A stretch of 63,080 nt of DNA from Paenibacillus foliorum (GTDB taxonomy: Bacteria > Bacillota > Bacilli > Paenibacillales > NBRC-103111), in NCBI RefSeq assembly GCF_013141765.1, contig NZ_WHOD01000098.1, positions 1-63,080 of the forward strand, in the 5' to 3' direction. The notes under the pieces were generated by a model that was not told where the DNA came from, searched no databases, and saw nothing but the letters and a program-made list of their open reading frames with translations. Below, one piece after another: positions 61,225-63,080 of the stretch. The translations under genes and the position numbers were made by a program. Positions within the stretch are counted from its first letter, which is position 1. Every line of letters begins with the position of its first letter.

Positions 61225-62871
61225 ATGAAGAGAAAGAAGAAAATCGCTTCTACAATTGTTATGACAACTGTAATGAGTACTATGGTAATGGCTTGTTCAA
61301 CACCAGCACCGGCGCCCGCCAATAACACCAAGACACCTGCTACAACGCCTGCACCTGCAACAGGGACTGCAACCACATATCCGATGAAAACGGACAAAAC
61401 CTTAACTTATTGGATGGAGTTAACCGGAAACTTAACCGGTGTGAAATCATCTCATGCTGATACTCCTTTCTTCCAGGAATGGCAGAAAAAAACCGGCGTA
61501 CCATTGAAATTCATTGCTCCACCTACGAACCAAGCGAAGGAAGCCCTTAACGTTATGCTTGCTTCTGGTGATCTGCCAGACATGATTGAGTTTAACTTTT
61601 TCAAGGATTTCCCAGGGGGACCGGAAAAAGCGATTAAAGACGGTTACATTCTGAAGCTCAATGATTTGATCGATAAAAATGCGCCAAACTTGAAAAAATA
61701 TTTAAAGGACCATCCGGATATCGACAAGATGGTGAAAACCGATAACGGCAGCTACTATTCCTTCCCATTCATTCGTGGTGATGATTTACTTATGGTTTAC
61801 CAAGGCCCGATCGTTCGTCAAGATTGGCTTGACGAGCTCGGATTACCGTTGCCGCAAACAATCGATGATTGGACAGCTATGCTTAAGGCCTTCAAAGAGA
61901 AGAAAGGTGCAACAGCTCCCTTCACTGCAAGCAGCAAGCCGCGTGTATTCAATGAATTTAACAGCGGACATTTTATGGGTGCCTATGGGGTTACACGTGA
62001 TTTCTATAGAGAAGACGGTACGATTAAATTCGGCCCGGCTGAAAAGGGATATAAAGAATGGCTTGCACTATTCCGCGGTTGGTATGAGCAAGGATTACTA
62101 GATAAAAACATCGCAACTGTCGATACGAAGGCTTTTGATGCCAACATTGCATCGGGCGCATCGGGCGCTACTGTTGCCAATACGGGAGGCGGTATCGGTA
62201 AATGGCAGCCGCTGCTTACAGAGAAGGATCCTAAGGCGAAGCTGGTTGCGGCTCCTCAGCCGGTTTTGAAGAAAGGCGATACGCCTAAGTTCGGTCAAAG
62301 AGACCTGCCATTTTCAATAAATGGAGGAATGGTAGCGGTCACAGCAACCTCCAAAAATGCGGAATTAGCTGTTAAGCTGCTGGATTATGGCTATAGCGAA
62401 GAAGGCAATAAGTACTTTAACTTCGGTACTGAAGGCGTTAGCTATAAGATGGAGAATGGCGTTCCTAAATACACAGATCTCTTAATGAAGAATCCGGATA
62501 AATTGGCGCCAGCACAGACTCTTTCAATGTATACTCGTGCTAACTACAGCGGACCGTTCGTTCAAGACAAAGGCTATATTACACAATATTTGGCACTCCA
62601 ATCGCAAAAAGATGCTCTTCCAATCTGGTCGAAGACCGATATGGCGAAATATCAAATGCCGCCGGTTACACCGACGCCTGAAGAAAGCTCTGAGTTCGCT
62701 AAAATTATGACGGATGTGAATACATTGGTAGACGAAATGACTTTAAAAATCATTTTGGGCGCCGAGCCGTTAGATTCCTTTGAGAAATATGTGGATAAAC
62801 TGAAATCAGTTAAGATTGACCGGGCTATTGAAATTCAAAAAGCAGCTTTGGATCGTTACAACAAACGTTAA
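61225..62871 (+). CDS. Extracellular sugar-binding lipoprotein (LipO/YtcQ type)
   Basis: The 548-residue lipoprotein has lipobox VMAC, then a Thr/Pro/Ala-rich tether and a large solute-binding fold (LTYWMELTGNLTGV, LASGDLPDMIEFNFF, FPFIRGDDLLMVYQGPIVRQ, YGYSEEGNKYFNFGTEGVSY). The size and the EGNKYFNFGTEGVSY block match the LplA/YtcQ branch that handles oligosaccharides, often pectin- or xylan-derived. AAGGAGGT precedes the ATG. It is followed by its permease gene, as usual for this group. Confidence 0.92.
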   Translation: MKRKKKIASTIVMTTVMSTMVMACSTPAPAPANNTKTPATTPAPATGTATTYPMKTDKTLTYWMELTGNLTGVKSSHADTPFFQEWQKKTGVPLKFIAPPTNQAKEALNVMLASGDLPDMIEFNFFKDFPGGPEKAIKDGYILKLNDLIDKNAPNLKKYLKDHPDIDKMVKTDNGSYYSFPFIRGDDLLMVYQGPIVRQDWLDELGLPLPQTIDDWTAMLKAFKEKKGATAPFTASSKPRVFNEFNSGHFMGAYGVTRDFYREDGTIKFGPAEKGYKEWLALFRGWYEQGLLDKNIATVDTKAFDANIASGASGATVANTGGGIGKWQPLLTEKDPKAKLVAAPQPVLKKGDTPKFGQRDLPFSINGGMVAVTATSKNAELAVKLLDYGYSEEGNKYFNFGTEGVSYKMENGVPKYTDLLMKNPDKLAPAQTLSMYTRANYSGPFVQDKGYITQYLALQSQKDALPIWSKTDMAKYQMPPVTPTPEESSEFAKIMTDVNTLVDEMTLKIILGAEPLDSFEKYVDKLKSVKIDRAIEIQKAALDRYNKR

Positions 62872-62888
62872 TCTTTCATGCTAACCGC

Positions 62889-62912
62889 GGGGAGGGCCGG
62901 GAAGCCCTCCCT
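62889..62912 (+). terminator. Hairpin between binding-protein and permease genes
   Basis: GGGAGGGC/GCCCTCCC with a six-base loop and a weak T-rich tail. It probably limits read-through or stabilises the upstream message so that more binding protein than permease is made. Confidence 0.65.
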
Positions 62913-62973
62913 TATTTTAAGAGAAGAATTCGTATGTATAGAGACAATTATTTTGAGGAAGGAGGGGTATGAG

Positions 62974-63080
62974 ATGGCCAAAACGGTACAATTATCGGCA
63001 ACCAGATCTGCAGCTAATGCTAAACCAACCTTTATGAGGCGATTTATCCGAGACTTTCTGTTAAACAAATATTTATATGT
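62974..63080 (+). CDS. ABC permease, LplB/YtcP type, 3' end outside window
   Basis: Only 35 codons are visible: MAKTVQLSATRSAANAKPTF, then RRFIRDFLLNKYLY, the usual cytoplasmic N-terminus just before the first membrane segment of LplB-like permeases. AAGGAGGGGT precedes ATG 62974. It continues past the window. Confidence 0.75.
   Translation, partial: MAKTVQLSATRSAANAKPTFMRRFIRDFLLNKYLY

Overview
The window looks like a piece of a Bacillota chromosome, most probably Paenibacillus or a close relative. The signs are four S-layer-homology (SLH) surface proteins, strong AGGAGG ribosome sites with frequent TTG/GTG starts, a CbiH-ferredoxin fusion as in the Bacillus megaterium-type anaerobic B12 operon, transmembrane AraC regulators next to lipoprotein-dependent sugar ABC transporters, and CcpA-type cre sites. 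There are no rRNA or tRNA genes, no CRISPR array and no recognisable transposase or phage module. This assignment is inferred from gene content alone.

Layout: (1) 1-1.6 kb, the end of an FN3/SLH surface protein. (2) 2.0-6.5 kb, a HAD phosphatase plus a UgpB/UgpA/UgpE-like glycerol-phosphate transporter behind a Pho-box-like promoter and a structured leader with a terminator-like hairpin. (3) 6.5-9.4 kb, a TPP riboswitch followed by the thiamine-pyrimidine salvage genes ylmB and tenA and a metallophosphoesterase. (4) 9.3-18.7 kb, mixed genes: a YneQ-like protein, an NlpC/P60 lipoprotein, a beta-propeller/FN3/SLH protein, a tRNA methyltransferase-like protein, a TspO-related membrane protein, a dihydroorotate-dehydrogenase-like domain fused to a duplicated membrane domain, and a Fur-box-controlled DUF2325 protein. 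(5) 19-24.3 kb, an accessory-looking stretch: AraC regulator, hypothetical protein, membrane-anchored GH26 hydrolase, a SinI-like small protein and a SinR-like XRE regulator that share a C-terminal domain, coding remnants, and a MITE-like repeat with extra solitary ends. (6) 24.4-36.7 kb, a cobalamin riboswitch and an eleven-gene B12 operon (cbiH60-X-J-C-D-ET-L-F-G-A plus a nitroreductase). (7) 37-41.5 kb, an aldose epimerase, Gfo/Idh/MocA dehydrogenase, MFS transporter and LacI regulator. (8) 41.6-52 kb, a lamin-tail-domain (LTD) surface operon: LTD-SLH, giant LTD-FN3-Big2-SLH, secreted endonuclease/exonuclease/phosphatase-LTD, orphan binding lipoprotein and 2H phosphoesterase, behind a promoter carrying a perfect CG-centred palindrome. 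(9) 52-58.5 kb, an MFS drug exporter, an orphan ParM-like actin, an M23 peptidase/bactofilin pair and an MHYT sensor kinase. (10) 58.6-63.08 kb, a transmembrane AraC regulator, a cre site, and a binding lipoprotein with the start of its permease.

Two candidate undescribed systems stand out. One is the LTD operon: three co-directional surface proteins carry four related LTDs between them, one joined to a secreted phosphoesterase and two to SLH anchors, and the operon ends with an intracellular 2H phosphoesterase. This suggests a cell-wall-docked phosphodiester-processing system. The other is the SinR/SinI-like pair. Two copies of a palindrome with core GATAC-N5-GTATC lie upstream of the SinI-like gene, and a third copy, 14 of 15 bases identical to one of them, fills the spacer between the -35 and -10 boxes of the beta-propeller/SLH gene about 12 kb away. 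That predicts a small surface or matrix regulon. Both are inferences from sequence and would need the genome-wide scans named in the findings.
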